Positions 1 to 8,997 of a stretch of 21,434 bases of DNA are shown here, one piece after another. The notes under the pieces are model-generated. The model was not told the DNA's origin. It ran no database searches and saw only the letters and a list, made by a program, of their open reading frames with translations. Source of the stretch: Gammaproteobacteria bacterium. Lineage in GTDB: Bacteria > Pseudomonadota > Gammaproteobacteria > GRL18. The stretch is from NCBI GenBank assembly GCA_030632625.1, contig DAOVUK010000007.1:1-21434 (forward strand), in the 5' to 3' direction. The translations under genes were made by a program, and so were the position numbers. Each line of letters starts with the position of its first letter. Within the stretch, counting starts at the first letter, position 1.

Positions 1-911
1 GGACCGTTTGCATGTCGATCCCACCATAATTTATTTTGTGAATCAACACAGGTATCATCAATTTCGTCAGGGCCCTGACGCACAAAAAGGCCTTCTGAAG
101 GACTGCTTTCTTCGGTATTCACCAGCTCAGCAGAATTGGTATACTGGATCAGAAAATCCCGGTCGTACAAGCCCTGCTGAATGATTTCATTAATGATGGC
201 CAGTATTAACGCGCCGTCAGTGCCGGGTTTAATGGGCACCCATTCATCGGCAATGGCAGAATAACCGGAACGAATAGGATTAATGGAAATAAAACGACCA
301 CCATTTCGCTTAAACTCAGACAATTGCATTTTAAGAGGGTTGGAATGGTGATCTTCTGCGGTGCCGAACATAATGAATAATTTGGAACGCTCTAAATCAG
401 GCCCGCCAAATTCCCAGAAAGAACCACCGATGGTGTAAATCATGCCTGCAGCCATATTGACTGAGCAGAAGCCGCCATGGGCTGCATAGTTCGGCGTACC
501 AAATTGTTTGGCAAACAAACCGGTCAGAGCCTGCATCTGATCACGTCCGGTAAACAGCGCAAATTTTTTCGGATCAGTGGCTCGAATTTCTCTTAGCCGC
601 TCTTCCATAATGGCATAAGCTTCATCCCAGGAGATTTCTTCAAAATCATTATCTCCCCGCTCAGCCCCTTTTCTACGCCGCAAAGGTTTGGTCAGACGAG
701 CCGGTGAATACTGCTTCATAATACCGGAAGACCCTTTGGCACAGATAACACCCTTGTTTAAGGGGTGATCAGGATTACCCTGAATATAGCGGACTTCACC
801 ATTTTTCAGGGTGACACGAATACCGCAGCGACAGGCGCACATATAACAGGTCGTATTTTTGACCTCAATGTGATCATTGCTATCAGCTTCTATATTATTC
901 TCTGAGTGCAT
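1..911 (-). CDS. soeA: Molybdopterin oxidoreductase, SoeA-like catalytic subunit (partial, N-terminal 303 residues)
   Basis: This is the N-terminal part of a bis-MGD molybdoenzyme; the gene runs off the left edge of the window. The start is the ATG at 909-911, preceded by GAGG about 9 nt upstream. Residues C22, C25, C29 and C57 form the N-terminal [4Fe-4S] motif (CxxCxxxC...C), and C149 in GGFCSVNMAAG is the likely Mo ligand. No twin-arginine signal is present, which fits a cytoplasmic enzyme. SoeA of the SoeABC complex oxidises sulfite to sulfate in the cytoplasm of sulfur bacteria and passes electrons to quinone. The stretches CYMCACRCGI, GNPDHPLNKGV and GTPNYAAHGGFCSVNMAAG match my memory of SoeA better than nitrate reductase or formate dehydrogenase. 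Related polysulfide or thiosulfate reductase subunits remain possible. The B and C subunits would lie outside the window, so the exact substrate is inferred. Confidence 0.72.
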   Translation of the reverse strand, partial: MHSENNIEADSNDHIEVKNTTCYMCACRCGIRVTLKNGEVRYIQGNPDHPLNKGVICAKGSSGIMKQYSPARLTKPLRRRKGAERGDNDFEEISWDEAYAIMEERLREIRATDPKKFALFTGRDQMQALTGLFAKQFGTPNYAAHGGFCSVNMAAGMIYTIGGSFWEFGGPDLERSKLFIMFGTAEDHHSNPLKMQLSEFKRNGGRFISINPIRSGYSAIADEWVPIKPGTDGALILAIINEIIQQGLYDRDFLIQYTNSAELVNTEESSPSEGLFVRQGPDEIDDTCVDSQNKLWWDRHANG

Positions 912-1213
912 TCAGATAAACCTCATAAAACGCCATTGAAAAACTTTCTGTAATAGAATAAAGATGATTCACCATTTTATTCTAATATACTAATTTGGTC
1001 TACTATTGACCTGAGTCATCGGATAAAACTATCACCAAAGAGTTTATATATTCAATTTATAACAAATTTATCTATTACCTTTGGGTAGTGTCAGGGGAAC
1101 TCTTATCAACATTCATCTAAAAGCAGCCATGCACTGAATAAAAAATCCCGTTAGCTGAGCAAAAAGTCATTTCTTTTGTTAAAATCCACAAAAACTCAAT
1201 GCAGGAAATAATA
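912..1213. other. Divergent intergenic region, soeA-like / tcdA
   Basis: This AT-rich spacer separates two divergently transcribed genes and should hold both promoters. I see a TTGACC at about 1005-1010 that could be a -35 element on the plus strand, but no -10 at good spacing, so I call no promoter. No ORF, hairpin terminator or repeat stands out. Confidence 0.4.
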
Positions 1214-2032
1214 GTGACATCAAATGACTACTCTGAACGCTTTGCCGGCATCCAGAGGCTTTATGGTAAAAATAAAGCGCAAATCATCCCGACTCTGCAT
1301 GTTTGTGTCATTGGCATTGGCGGTGTGGGTTCGTGGGCTGTAGAAGCGCTGGCACGTTCCGGTGTGGGTGAAATCACCTTGATTGATCATGATGATATCG
1401 CCCTGTCGAATATCAATCGCCAAATCCACACTCTGGATGCAACGATTAATCAGGCAAAAGTCACAGCTATGCAGCAAAGGGTTCTGCAAATCAATCCCGA
1501 ATGTCATTGTCATGCTATTGATGATCTATTGACTGAAAATAATCTCTCTAAATATTTCCATAAAGACTCATACAACAGCAAGCAAAAAAAATATGATTAC
1601 GTCATTGATGCCATAGATAGTGTCAAGCATAAAAGCGCTCTGATCTATTATTGCAAGCGTAATAAAATCCCCATCATTACCACAGGTGGTGCCGGTGGTC
1701 TCAGCAATCCGACGGCCATTGAAATTTGTGATTTAAGTAAAACCTACAATGATCCGCTGGCCGCAAAAGTTCGCTCGCAGCTACGCTGCAATTATAATTT
1801 TACCCGCAATCCCAAAAGTCGCTTTGGTGTAGAATGCGTCTTTTCCACAGAACAACAGCTTTACCCTCAGGCAGACGGCAGTGTTGGTCAGGAAAAACCG
1901 GGGATAAAAGGTGTCAGCCTGGATTGTAATTTTGGCTATGGCTCATCCAGCTGTGTCACCTCTGTATTCGGCTTTGCTGCTGCGGCTCGTGCTATGGAAA
2001 AATCGCTGCTGCGAAGACAGAGAAATGCCTGA
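1214..2032 (+). CDS. tcdA: tRNA threonylcarbamoyladenosine dehydratase TcdA (CsdL)
   Basis: This E1/ThiF/MoeB-fold enzyme uses ATP to cyclise the t6A modification at position 37 of ANN-decoding tRNAs to ct6A. The nucleotide-binding glycine motif is IGIGGVGSW near residues 34-42. It is followed by the family motifs LIDHDDIALSNINRQIH, YVIDAIDSVKHK and KIPIITTGGAGG, then GVECVFSTE near the C-terminus. These agree closely with E. coli TcdA, and the length (272 residues) is normal for the family. The start chosen is the GTG at 1214, with AGGA 7 nt upstream. An in-frame ATG at 1199 would add five residues but lacks a visible ribosome binding site. The gene is monocistronic, divergent from the soeA-like gene and convergent with the AsmA-family gene 17 bp downstream. 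Confidence 0.93.
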   Translation: MTSNDYSERFAGIQRLYGKNKAQIIPTLHVCVIGIGGVGSWAVEALARSGVGEITLIDHDDIALSNINRQIHTLDATINQAKVTAMQQRVLQINPECHCHAIDDLLTENNLSKYFHKDSYNSKQKKYDYVIDAIDSVKHKSALIYYCKRNKIPIITTGGAGGLSNPTAIEICDLSKTYNDPLAAKVRSQLRCNYNFTRNPKSRFGVECVFSTEQQLYPQADGSVGQEKPGIKGVSLDCNFGYGSSSCVTSVFGFAAAARAMEKSLLRRQRNA

Positions 2033-2049
2033 GAGTTCATGGATGGATA

Positions 2050-4107
2050 CTATTTAAGCGGCGCTTTTACAACCCCATCATAAAAAGGTTCTTTACATTT
2101 TATATTTAAAGGCTTTTTGATTTTTGAAACCAGTGAAGAAATAGGGTTAACAACACCGCTGACCAGGATATTCACTTTTTTAACAGTAGGAGAATTCAGG
2201 CTTCCTGTTACTTCTTCCTCATATACAGGACAGCCATCTTTGTCTATGGTAGCTAATTTAAAATTGATAAATGTATTTTTATCTATGTTAACTTTTCCTT
2301 TTACCGCAAGACGATACTTGTCTGTAGAAAATGCCACATCATGCATCGTTGCAATATCATCAGAATAAGATATTTCTGAATTTAACTGCCTAATTTTACT
2401 GGTTCCTTTACTACCCAATGTATTAACAAGTGTATTATAATCGTTACCCTTGGTGACTAATACGCCGGCAGGTCCCAGCAATGCAACCGCTCCAACATCT
2501 AATAAACCAACGCTTTGAGAATTCTGAAAATCATTTAATAATCTATTAACATCTATCCCACTCACGAGCAAGTTATTTGCTTTGGTCTTAACTGTCCCGC
2601 TAATAACGCTAAAATCTGAATCTTTGTAAGCACCTGACAGATTAGTATCAATTGCAGCATAACCTTTTATTTCAACAGGCAAATTCAATAGCGAAAAAAG
2701 TGGTTTCAAATTCAGTTTATCACTATGAATTTTAAGCTGCCATTCAGCTGCACCTTTTTGATCTTTTTTATTAAACAAAAAATGTCCCTTACTGTTAACC
2801 TTGGAATCCATTGCGTAAAATGACAAATTAGCAAGTGCTATTTTATTGTTTTTTCCTTCAAGAGCCATATTAATTTTCTGAAGTTCCTGATATTGGTTTG
2901 AAAAGCTGTCACTAGAAAATTTCACGCGTCCCTTTTGAGAAAATTTTCTAAGAAACGTTTCGGACATGATATCAATATATTTACCTTTGTGAATAACCGG
3001 CAGGTTGCTGAGCTGCAAAACAAATTGATTAAAATGATACTCCTCTTTATTTTTCAATTTGACATCAATTGTTTTACCATCAAAATTCAATGATTTAATT
3101 TGTAGATCATCCAGAGCATATTTGCTGGTCTCAAAAATTGCAACTTCTTCCAACATAACTTGAGCCTGTGAAATTTCTAGCTGAAATTCTTTTTTCGACA
3201 GTTTCAATTTTGGCAGACTAAAATCAATTTTTCCGACTTTTATGATATCAGGCCGGGACCAAAGTGGTTCAGACGCCCCCTCAGGAACATGGTAACGCAG
3301 TTTAAATGACAATTTTCCTTTGGCATCAAACATTAATGGTGGAGCAGCATGTTCAGCACCTTCCTGAATGAAATTAAAAGCCAGTTTGTCGGCAATAAAA
3401 TCACCTTTTTGATCTTTAAAACTCATTGACAGGTCGGCAATCTGAAATTGGTTAATCAAGGCCTGTTTAATATCCAACTCACCCGAGTAGGTGTAATCAA
3501 CCAAAACTCTGGGATCATCAATCACTAACTCATGGTGATCAATAATAGGTAAAAGTGAAAGAGATGCATTAACTGAATTTAATTTTACAGACACGGATTC
3601 CAAATCATCCAGATATTGGAATTGTTCAATGGAAAGTTGTATATTTTTTAGAGCTAAATAATTTAATGCTAACTTATCTTGTACTGAAACTGCTCCCTTT
3701 TGACTATCAGTTTTATTTTTATAAAGAGGTAAAAAATTAAACTGACCATTCTTATCCCTAAACATCTTAAGTGTTTTAACATCCAGTTCAACTGAATCAA
3801 TTTCAGGTTCTCCAATATAAAGAGAATAAGGATCCATTCCGATGTGCAATGAATTGATATTTGCAATAAGCTCATCACCTAGAAATAATTTAACCTTTTC
3901 AGCATTAAATTTTAAACCTGAAAAAATAGTGAGCTTCATATCACCATTAATTTTCAGTTGCAAACCGCTTTCCTGTTCGACCAGTTCTGCTATTTCACCT
4001 TTATACTGGTTAATATCAACAAAATTAGAAATCAAAATTGAAGCGATAAAAAATAATATCACCAGAGCAGCAACAATTTTTAATAAAAATTTAAATATTT
4101 TTTTCAT
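2050..4107 (-). CDS. AsmA-family protein (membrane-anchored, envelope)
   Basis: This 685-residue protein has one N-terminal transmembrane anchor (about residues 8-28). A large, mostly beta-rich periplasmic region follows. The opening, with a VDINQYKGEIAELVEQESG block just after the anchor, is the hallmark of AsmA. The C-terminal block (CPVYEEEVTGSLNSP, then GVVNPISSLVSKIKKP and CKEPFYDGVV) is the typical AsmA_2 ending. AsmA-like proteins are related to bridge-like lipid transporters and affect outer-membrane lipid homeostasis; that role is known for the family and not shown here. The ATG at 4107 follows a GGGG ribosome binding site about 8 nt away. It lies 53 bp downstream of yheS on the same strand, so cotranscription is possible. 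It is large for a classical AsmA (about 617 residues) but within the family range. Confidence 0.85.
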   Translation of the reverse strand: MKKIFKFLLKIVAALVILFFIASILISNFVDINQYKGEIAELVEQESGLQLKINGDMKLTIFSGLKFNAEKVKLFLGDELIANINSLHIGMDPYSLYIGEPEIDSVELDVKTLKMFRDKNGQFNFLPLYKNKTDSQKGAVSVQDKLALNYLALKNIQLSIEQFQYLDDLESVSVKLNSVNASLSLLPIIDHHELVIDDPRVLVDYTYSGELDIKQALINQFQIADLSMSFKDQKGDFIADKLAFNFIQEGAEHAAPPLMFDAKGKLSFKLRYHVPEGASEPLWSRPDIIKVGKIDFSLPKLKLSKKEFQLEISQAQVMLEEVAIFETSKYALDDLQIKSLNFDGKTIDVKLKNKEEYHFNQFVLQLSNLPVIHKGKYIDIMSETFLRKFSQKGRVKFSSDSFSNQYQELQKINMALEGKNNKIALANLSFYAMDSKVNSKGHFLFNKKDQKGAAEWQLKIHSDKLNLKPLFSLLNLPVEIKGYAAIDTNLSGAYKDSDFSVISGTVKTKANNLLVSGIDVNRLLNDFQNSQSVGLLDVGAVALLGPAGVLVTKGNDYNTLVNTLGSKGTSKIRQLNSEISYSDDIATMHDVAFSTDKYRLAVKGKVNIDKNTFINFKLATIDKDGCPVYEEEVTGSLNSPTVKKVNILVSGVVNPISSLVSKIKKPLNIKCKEPFYDGVVKAPLK

Positions 4108-4160
4108 TATTCTATCCCCTGCTGATAGTTCTATTGTATATATTGAGGTGACATAATTAT

Positions 4161-6077
4161 CTACGCATCTTCCAGCTCTTCACTCAATTGCATCCACTGC
4201 TCTTCTGTTTCATTAAGCGCCTGGATTGTTTTTACCTGTTGTTGTAAAAGTTCTTTCAATTGATTTTTATTCGTTTCTTCATAGATTTCCGGGCCGGCCA
4301 GCAATCCTTCTAATGTTTCTTTTTCATGAGTTAATTTGTCCATCTGCTTTTCAAGTTTTGACAACCTGTTTTTCATTGGCTGAAGTTGTTTACGTTTTTC
4401 TGCATCCAGCCGTTTCTGTTCTTTCTTACTTGGGAAAGAGTTTTGAGAATTACTTACCGATGTATTAGTGGATTGTTTAGATAATTGAGAGGACTGAGCC
4501 TCCCGTTTTTTCTGTTCGGTGATCCAGTTTCGATAATCATCCAGATCACCCTTAAAAGCAGCCACTTTTTGATCTGCCACCAGATAGAACTCATCGGTGA
4601 CGCTGCGTAATAGATGGCGATCATGAGAAACAATGACCATAGCGCCTTCGAACTCCTGCAGGGCAAGACTAATGGCATGACGCATATCCAGATCCAGATG
4701 GTTGGTCGGCTCATCCAGTAATAATAAATTAGGTTTTTGATAAACCAGCGTGGCAAAGACCAGCCTGGCCTTTTCACCACCGGAAAAATGCGCTATTTTT
4801 GACTCCACCTTGTCACCGCTAAAACCAAAATTACCCAGATGATTACGTAGAGACTGTTCCGTGGCTCTTTTATCCAGCCGCTGGAAATGTTCCATGGGGG
4901 TATCTTCCGGATGCAGCTGTTCCAGCTGGTGCTGAGCAAAATAGCCTATGCGTAATTCACTGGAACGTTCAATACGACCAGACTGAACGCTTAGTTCGCC
5001 TGCTAATAATTTAATCAGTGTCGATTTTCCCGCGCCATTATGGCCTAACAGTCCTATGCGCGATCCCGGCTGCAGGTTAATGTGCACATGATCTAAAATA
5101 GTCGTTGTTCCATATCCCAGTTTAATATCGTCTAAGGAGACCAGAGGATTCGGGACTTTTTCCGGTGCATGAAATTCAAAATGAAAGGGGGAATCCACAT
5201 GAGCCTGAGCTATCAGTTCCATTTTTTCCAGTGTTTTTACCCGGGATTGTGCCTGTTTTGCTTTGGTCGCCTTGGCTTTAAAGCGATTAATGAAACTCTG
5301 AATGTGTTTGATTTCCTGCTGCTGACGTTCATAAAGAACCTGCTGCTGCGACAATTGTTCTGCTCGAACTCGCTCAAACTGTGAGTAGTTACCGCTGTAT
5401 AAGGTCATCGCCTGATGTTCAATATGAGCAATATGGGTCATAACACTATCAAGAAAATCACGGTCATGGGAAATCAGCAGAAGTGTTCCCGGGTATTTTT
5501 TCAGCCATTCTTCAAGCCACAGCACGGCATCCAGATCAAGGTGATTGGTTGGTTCATCCAATAATAATAAATCCGAACGACACATGAGTGCCTGTGCCAG
5601 ATTGAGACGCATTCGCCAGCCGCCGGAAAAGCTGTTAACCGGATTTTGCAGCTGATTTTGTAAAAAACCCAGGCCGGTCAGGAGTTGTGATGCCCTGCTG
5701 TTTGCAGTATAGCCATCCACTTCTTCTAATTGGGCATATAATTTGCCTAAGAGTTCACCGTGTCCGGTGTCATTCGCTGCTGCGATTGCCTGTTCAATGC
5801 GGCGTAATTCGCTGTCGCCATCAATAACATAATCAATGGCAGAAAGTTCAGATGAAGGAGATTCCTGTGCCACATGAGCGATGACCCAGTTTTGAGGTAT
5901 AAAAAATTCGCCACTATCCGCATGAAGTTGATCATTAATCAATGCAAAAAGGCTGGATTTGCCACAGCCATTGCCACCGGTAATACCCACTTTTTGTCGC
6001 GGGTGAATGGTGATATTGACATCCTGGAGCAGTAACTGCACACCGCGGCGTAATGTAAGGTTAGAAAATTTAAGCAT
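4161..6077 (-). CDS. yheS: ABC-F family ATPase YheS
   Basis: This is a soluble 638-residue protein with two ABC domains and no membrane segment. ABC-F proteins act on the ribosome during translation. Domain 1 has Walker A GGNGCGKSS (about 34-42), signature FSGGWRMRLNLAQAL (150-164) and Walker B LLLLDEPTNHLDLDA. The ABC-F linker spans about 240-292, including FKAKATKAKQAQSR. Domain 2 has Walker A GHNGAGKST (345-353), signature FSGGEKARLVFA and Walker B LLLLDEPTNHLDLDM. A charged coiled coil (KRLDAEKRKQLQPMKNRLSK and onward) ends the protein. The order and motif wording match E. coli YheS nearly throughout, from memory. The start is the ATG at 6077, which gives the expected YheS N-terminus, although the ribosome binding site is weak. 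All catalytic motifs look intact. Confidence 0.93.
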   Translation of the reverse strand: MLKFSNLTLRRGVQLLLQDVNITIHPRQKVGITGGNGCGKSSLFALINDQLHADSGEFFIPQNWVIAHVAQESPSSELSAIDYVIDGDSELRRIEQAIAAANDTGHGELLGKLYAQLEEVDGYTANSRASQLLTGLGFLQNQLQNPVNSFSGGWRMRLNLAQALMCRSDLLLLDEPTNHLDLDAVLWLEEWLKKYPGTLLLISHDRDFLDSVMTHIAHIEHQAMTLYSGNYSQFERVRAEQLSQQQVLYERQQQEIKHIQSFINRFKAKATKAKQAQSRVKTLEKMELIAQAHVDSPFHFEFHAPEKVPNPLVSLDDIKLGYGTTTILDHVHINLQPGSRIGLLGHNGAGKSTLIKLLAGELSVQSGRIERSSELRIGYFAQHQLEQLHPEDTPMEHFQRLDKRATEQSLRNHLGNFGFSGDKVESKIAHFSGGEKARLVFATLVYQKPNLLLLDEPTNHLDLDMRHAISLALQEFEGAMVIVSHDRHLLRSVTDEFYLVADQKVAAFKGDLDDYRNWITEQKKREAQSSQLSKQSTNTSVSNSQNSFPSKKEQKRLDAEKRKQLQPMKNRLSKLEKQMDKLTHEKETLEGLLAGPEIYEETNKNQLKELLQQQVKTIQALNETEEQWMQLSEELEDA

Positions 6078-6191
6078 AATTCGGTATCAAAAGAAAAAGC
6101 ATTTTAGCAATTTATCATGATAAGGAACAGCATTAAGACTAGGAGCCTGTCCGAGTTTGCAATATTGTTCTTAGTAATCAAGCGGGAAAAG

Positions 6192-6869
6192 TCAAAAGTC
6201 ATACTTATAGCCCACGCCATAGAGAGAATGAATCATCTCTTCCGCACAGCCAGCCTGATGCAGCTTCTTTCTAAGATTCTTAATATGACTGTCAATGGTG
6301 CGATCGGTTACGATACGGTGATCAGTATATAAAGCATTCATCAACTGCTCACGGGAAAAAACTTTTCCCGGCATATTTTTCAAAACAGACAAGAGTCGAA
6401 ATTCAACCGGAGTCAAATCCAGATTAGTCTGATTAAAACGAGCGAGGTACTTTTCTTCATCAAGCAGCAGCCCTGAAGAGTGTTCCGGCAACTGGCTGGC
6501 TGATACGTCCAGGCGGCGAAATATTGCTTTTGCGCGTGCCACCACTTCACGTGGACTAAAGGGTTTACAAATATAATCATCCGCACCAATTTCCAGACCC
6601 AGAATGCGATCGATTTCCTCCACCCTGGCAGTGATCATAATAATAGGTACATTGGAAAACTGGCGAATTTCCCGACAAACATCCAGACCATCTTTACCCG
6701 GCAGCATTAAATCCAGCAAAATTAAAGCAGGTTCATGTTCTCTGACCCACTCAGCGACCTGAGTACCTTCATAGAGTGCTGATGTTGCAAATTGACTGGC
6801 ATGAAAATAATCTTCCAGTAAGCGGACAATTTTTATTTCATCTTCAACAATCAAAATATGTTTTGTCAT
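6192..6869 (-). CDS. baeR: Response regulator BaeR (OmpR/PhoB family)
   Basis: This 225-residue regulator has a receiver domain (about 1-120) followed by a winged-helix DNA-binding domain (about 128-225). The phosphoacceptor is D53 in LILLDLMLPG, acidic residues D10 and E11 lie in the pocket, and the conserved lysine is K102 in YICKPFSPREVV. The stretches CREIRQFSNVPIIM, EEIDRILGLEIGADDYICKP and VTDRTIDSHIKNLRKKL match E. coli BaeR closely. PhoB is a poorer fit. The start is the ATG at 6869, giving the classical MTKHILIVEDE opening. An in-frame ATG at 6890 lies inside the end of baeS and would add seven unlikely residues. The gene begins 4 bp after the baeS stop, so the two are coupled. It should control the divergent Spy-like gene. 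Confidence 0.88.
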   Translation of the reverse strand: MTKHILIVEDEIKIVRLLEDYFHASQFATSALYEGTQVAEWVREHEPALILLDLMLPGKDGLDVCREIRQFSNVPIIMITARVEEIDRILGLEIGADDYICKPFSPREVVARAKAIFRRLDVSASQLPEHSSGLLLDEEKYLARFNQTNLDLTPVEFRLLSVLKNMPGKVFSREQLMNALYTDHRIVTDRTIDSHIKNLRKKLHQAGCAEEMIHSLYGVGYKYDF

Positions 6870-6873
6870 AATT

Positions 6874-8325
6874 TTACTTTGGCAATACACATTTAATTAT
6901 GATCCCACCTCGTTCAGATGACTGAGCAGAGATATCACCATGATGTGCGATTACAATTTGTCTGGCAATCGCCAAACCCAGACCAGCACCACCATTGTCA
7001 CGAGAGCGTGAATTTTCCAGGCGAAACAGTCGCTCAAATATATGCGGCAGTTTATCTGGTGCAATTCCCGGAGCTGAATCCTCAATTGATATGATGACCT
7101 GTCTGTCATTCTCCTGACAATGAATCACAACCGCACCGCCAGTATCGGTATAACGTAATGAATTTTCTAATAAATTACTCAACAACTGATAGAGACGCTG
7201 TTTATCACCATTAAATAAAAACTGCTGAGAAATACTATTCTCAAGTTGCAATATTAAATTTTGTTTTTCAAAGCGATTTGCAAAGCTGTCTATTATTTCT
7301 GCAATCAGGTCATTAAAAATAAATTTCTGTTTTACATATTTTAAAGCGCCCATATCAGAGATGGACAGCTGATAAAGATCGTCAATCAATTTATTCAAAC
7401 GGTCACTTTCCTGCATCAGTGACATAAGGGCCGTTTTATCCAAAGGACGAATATCATCATCGAGTGCTTCCAGTTCACCTTTTAAAATAGCAACAGGTGT
7501 ACGCAGTTCATGGGAAATATCGGCAATCCATTGTCTTTGTGACTGTTGATTCTTTTCTAAGGTTCTGGCCAGAGTATTAAAGTCCTCCCCCAGCTGTCCC
7601 AGTTCATCTTTATGTTTTATGATAACCCGCTGCTGGTATTGTCCGGAAGTCAATTGCTGAGCAATCTGTGTCAGGGCATTAATGCGCCTGCGAAAATAAA
7701 CCGATACCAGCAAAGCAACTAATACTGACAGAATTAATGACAGCAGTGTATTGATAAAAAAAGCCCGGCTTTGCTGAGCTGCAAACATTTTATCTAAGCG
7801 GTCAGTGACTCCGGTAAATTTCTTACTTTGAATATACGCAATAATTTGTCCCTGACTTTTGATGGGGTAATATTGCATATCAGTCTCATTGGATAGTCTG
7901 CCGACTATCAATTTTTTCTGAGCATCCAGCAAACTTCGTTTCGGGGATCTTTTCTTATAAGCAGACTTACGACGGGTGGATGATTGCAAAAAGTCTTTTT
8001 TTCGCTCCTCATAATCCGCTGAAGAAAAGGTTTGTGAACGTTCTCTTTTGGATTTTTCACTGGCATTAAAGGATTCATGTCTGGCGCGCAAATAAAAAAA
8101 CCATAAACGATTATTGTCTCGAATAAATTCCCAATCACCATTTTCTTCATAAGCTATCAGCAGATTATTGCCCAGATTTTCCAGACGACGCTGCTGCTGC
8201 TGGTATAAATAATTGGCAAAGCCATTTTTAAAACTGCGTTGCGACAAACCAATACTCATCACAACAGTTAAGGTTGTAATGGCGATTAATATTAATGCCA
8301 GTTTATGCCAAATTTTAAGATTCAT
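6874..8325 (-). CDS. baeS: Envelope-stress sensor histidine kinase BaeS
   Basis: This 483-residue inner-membrane sensor kinase has TM1 at about 9-27, a periplasmic sensor region, TM2 at about 188-210, HAMP at 211-263, and HisKA with H272 in DISHELRTPVAILKGELEAL. The HATPase_c domain has the N box ENSLRYTDTGG, G1 DSAPGIA and G2 GAGLGLAIARQIV. The wording around QQRRLENLGNNL, GDWEFIRDNNRLW and DDLYQLSISDMGALKY matches E. coli BaeS, which responds to envelope stress, indole, flavonoids and metals. The periplasmic loop carries a Lys/Arg/Ser-rich insert (about 90-135) that I do not recall from E. coli BaeS and that may alter signal recognition. It is the first gene of a baeS-baeR operon and is divergent from its likely target at 8505. 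Confidence 0.88.
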   Translation of the reverse strand: MNLKIWHKLALILIAITTLTVVMSIGLSQRSFKNGFANYLYQQQQRRLENLGNNLLIAYEENGDWEFIRDNNRLWFFYLRARHESFNASEKSKRERSQTFSSADYEERKKDFLQSSTRRKSAYKKRSPKRSLLDAQKKLIVGRLSNETDMQYYPIKSQGQIIAYIQSKKFTGVTDRLDKMFAAQQSRAFFINTLLSLILSVLVALLVSVYFRRRINALTQIAQQLTSGQYQQRVIIKHKDELGQLGEDFNTLARTLEKNQQSQRQWIADISHELRTPVAILKGELEALDDDIRPLDKTALMSLMQESDRLNKLIDDLYQLSISDMGALKYVKQKFIFNDLIAEIIDSFANRFEKQNLILQLENSISQQFLFNGDKQRLYQLLSNLLENSLRYTDTGGAVVIHCQENDRQVIISIEDSAPGIAPDKLPHIFERLFRLENSRSRDNGGAGLGLAIARQIVIAHHGDISAQSSERGGIIIKCVLPK

Positions 8326-8400
8326 TCTGAAGTTGATATTTCTCTGTACGGTAGCTAATAGTAACTCTTTTTAATCAGAAAAAAACATATAAATAATAAA

Positions 8401-8418
8401 CTCCACAATTTCTCCACA
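8401..8418. promoter_or_regulatory. Candidate BaeR operator (two CTCCACA heptamers, 11-bp period)
   Basis: CTCCACA occurs at 8401-8407 and again at 8412-8418, separated by ATTT. Two direct heptamers with one-helical-turn spacing is the classical arrangement for OmpR/PhoB-type regulators, and TTTCTCCA resembles the core I remember for the E. coli BaeR box. It sits between the divergent baeS and Spy-like genes, about 85 bp before the Spy-like start. A weak -10 (CATACT, 8426-8431) follows. Assignment to BaeR is by inference. Confidence 0.5.
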
Positions 8419-8504
8419 TTCTATTCATACTCACTGCTCATTCCAGGCATAGACTGATAACCAAGATAAGAAATTATTTTTCAATCAAGGAAAGGAAAGT
8501 CATT

Positions 8505-8864
8505 ATGCCCACTAAATTAAACAAACTGTTAATTGGTATTGCAGTCATTTCATTAACATCTGCTCCTCTGGCCTTCGCACAGGCATTCAATGGCAAGGGA
8601 CCCGACCAGAATCAGGCAGTAAAATCCAATTCTATCGGCTACGGCCTGACGAAAAAACTTAATCTGGATAAACAGCAAGAGAAACAGGTGCAGATTATTA
8701 TGAAACAACAACGAAAAGAATCCCGGACATGGAGGAAGCAGCACAGGCAAGAAACTGAAGCTAAATTAAGCACGGTGCTCAACACCGAGCAAATGGAAAA
8801 ATTTAAGGCTTTAAAACAACAGCGTCGCAATTTAAGAGCCAGGAAATATAAGCAGTCTTTGTAG
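8505..8864 (+). CDS. Spy/CpxP-like periplasmic protein (LTxxQ family)
   Basis: This is a 119-residue exported protein. A signal peptide (about 1-26, ending LAFAQA) precedes a charged helical region. It has two degenerate LTxxQ-type motifs, LNLDKQQEKQ (about 52-61) and LNTEQMEKF, with basic helix between them (MKQQRKESRTWRKQHRQ). That arrangement is typical of Spy and CpxP, which are periplasmic chaperones or stress adaptors. It is shorter than E. coli Spy (161 residues), and the LTxxQ threonines are replaced by Asn. The ATG at 8505 has a good ribosome binding site (AAGGAAAGGAAAG, purine-rich). Placement divergent from baeSR supports a BaeR-dependent stress target, as spy is in E. coli. Family assignment rests on motif and context, since this family diverges fast. 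Confidence 0.7.
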   Translation: MPTKLNKLLIGIAVISLTSAPLAFAQAFNGKGPDQNQAVKSNSIGYGLTKKLNLDKQQEKQVQIIMKQQRKESRTWRKQHRQETEAKLSTVLNTEQMEKFKALKQQRRNLRARKYKQSL

Positions 8865-8997
8865 GACTGACTGATTTGTGAATCTTAATTTGCAGTAAAT
8901 TTTACATACTTATTCTGATTGTAATTGACTTGTTGCTAATTAAAGCCGGTTGTTTTCAGAAAGTATTTATTAATATCAATGAATAGAGGAAATTATC

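Noticed and set aside
6117..6191. Possible insertion-sequence end (GGAGCCTGTCCGAG) between yheS and baeR.
   Set aside because: No matching inverted end, no target duplication and no transposase fragment in the window.
6192..8325. Reading the two-component pair as PhoR/PhoB because of the pst operon in the window.
   Set aside because: Sequence blocks match BaeS and BaeR, the divergent neighbour is Spy-like, and the pst operon is more than 3 kb away.
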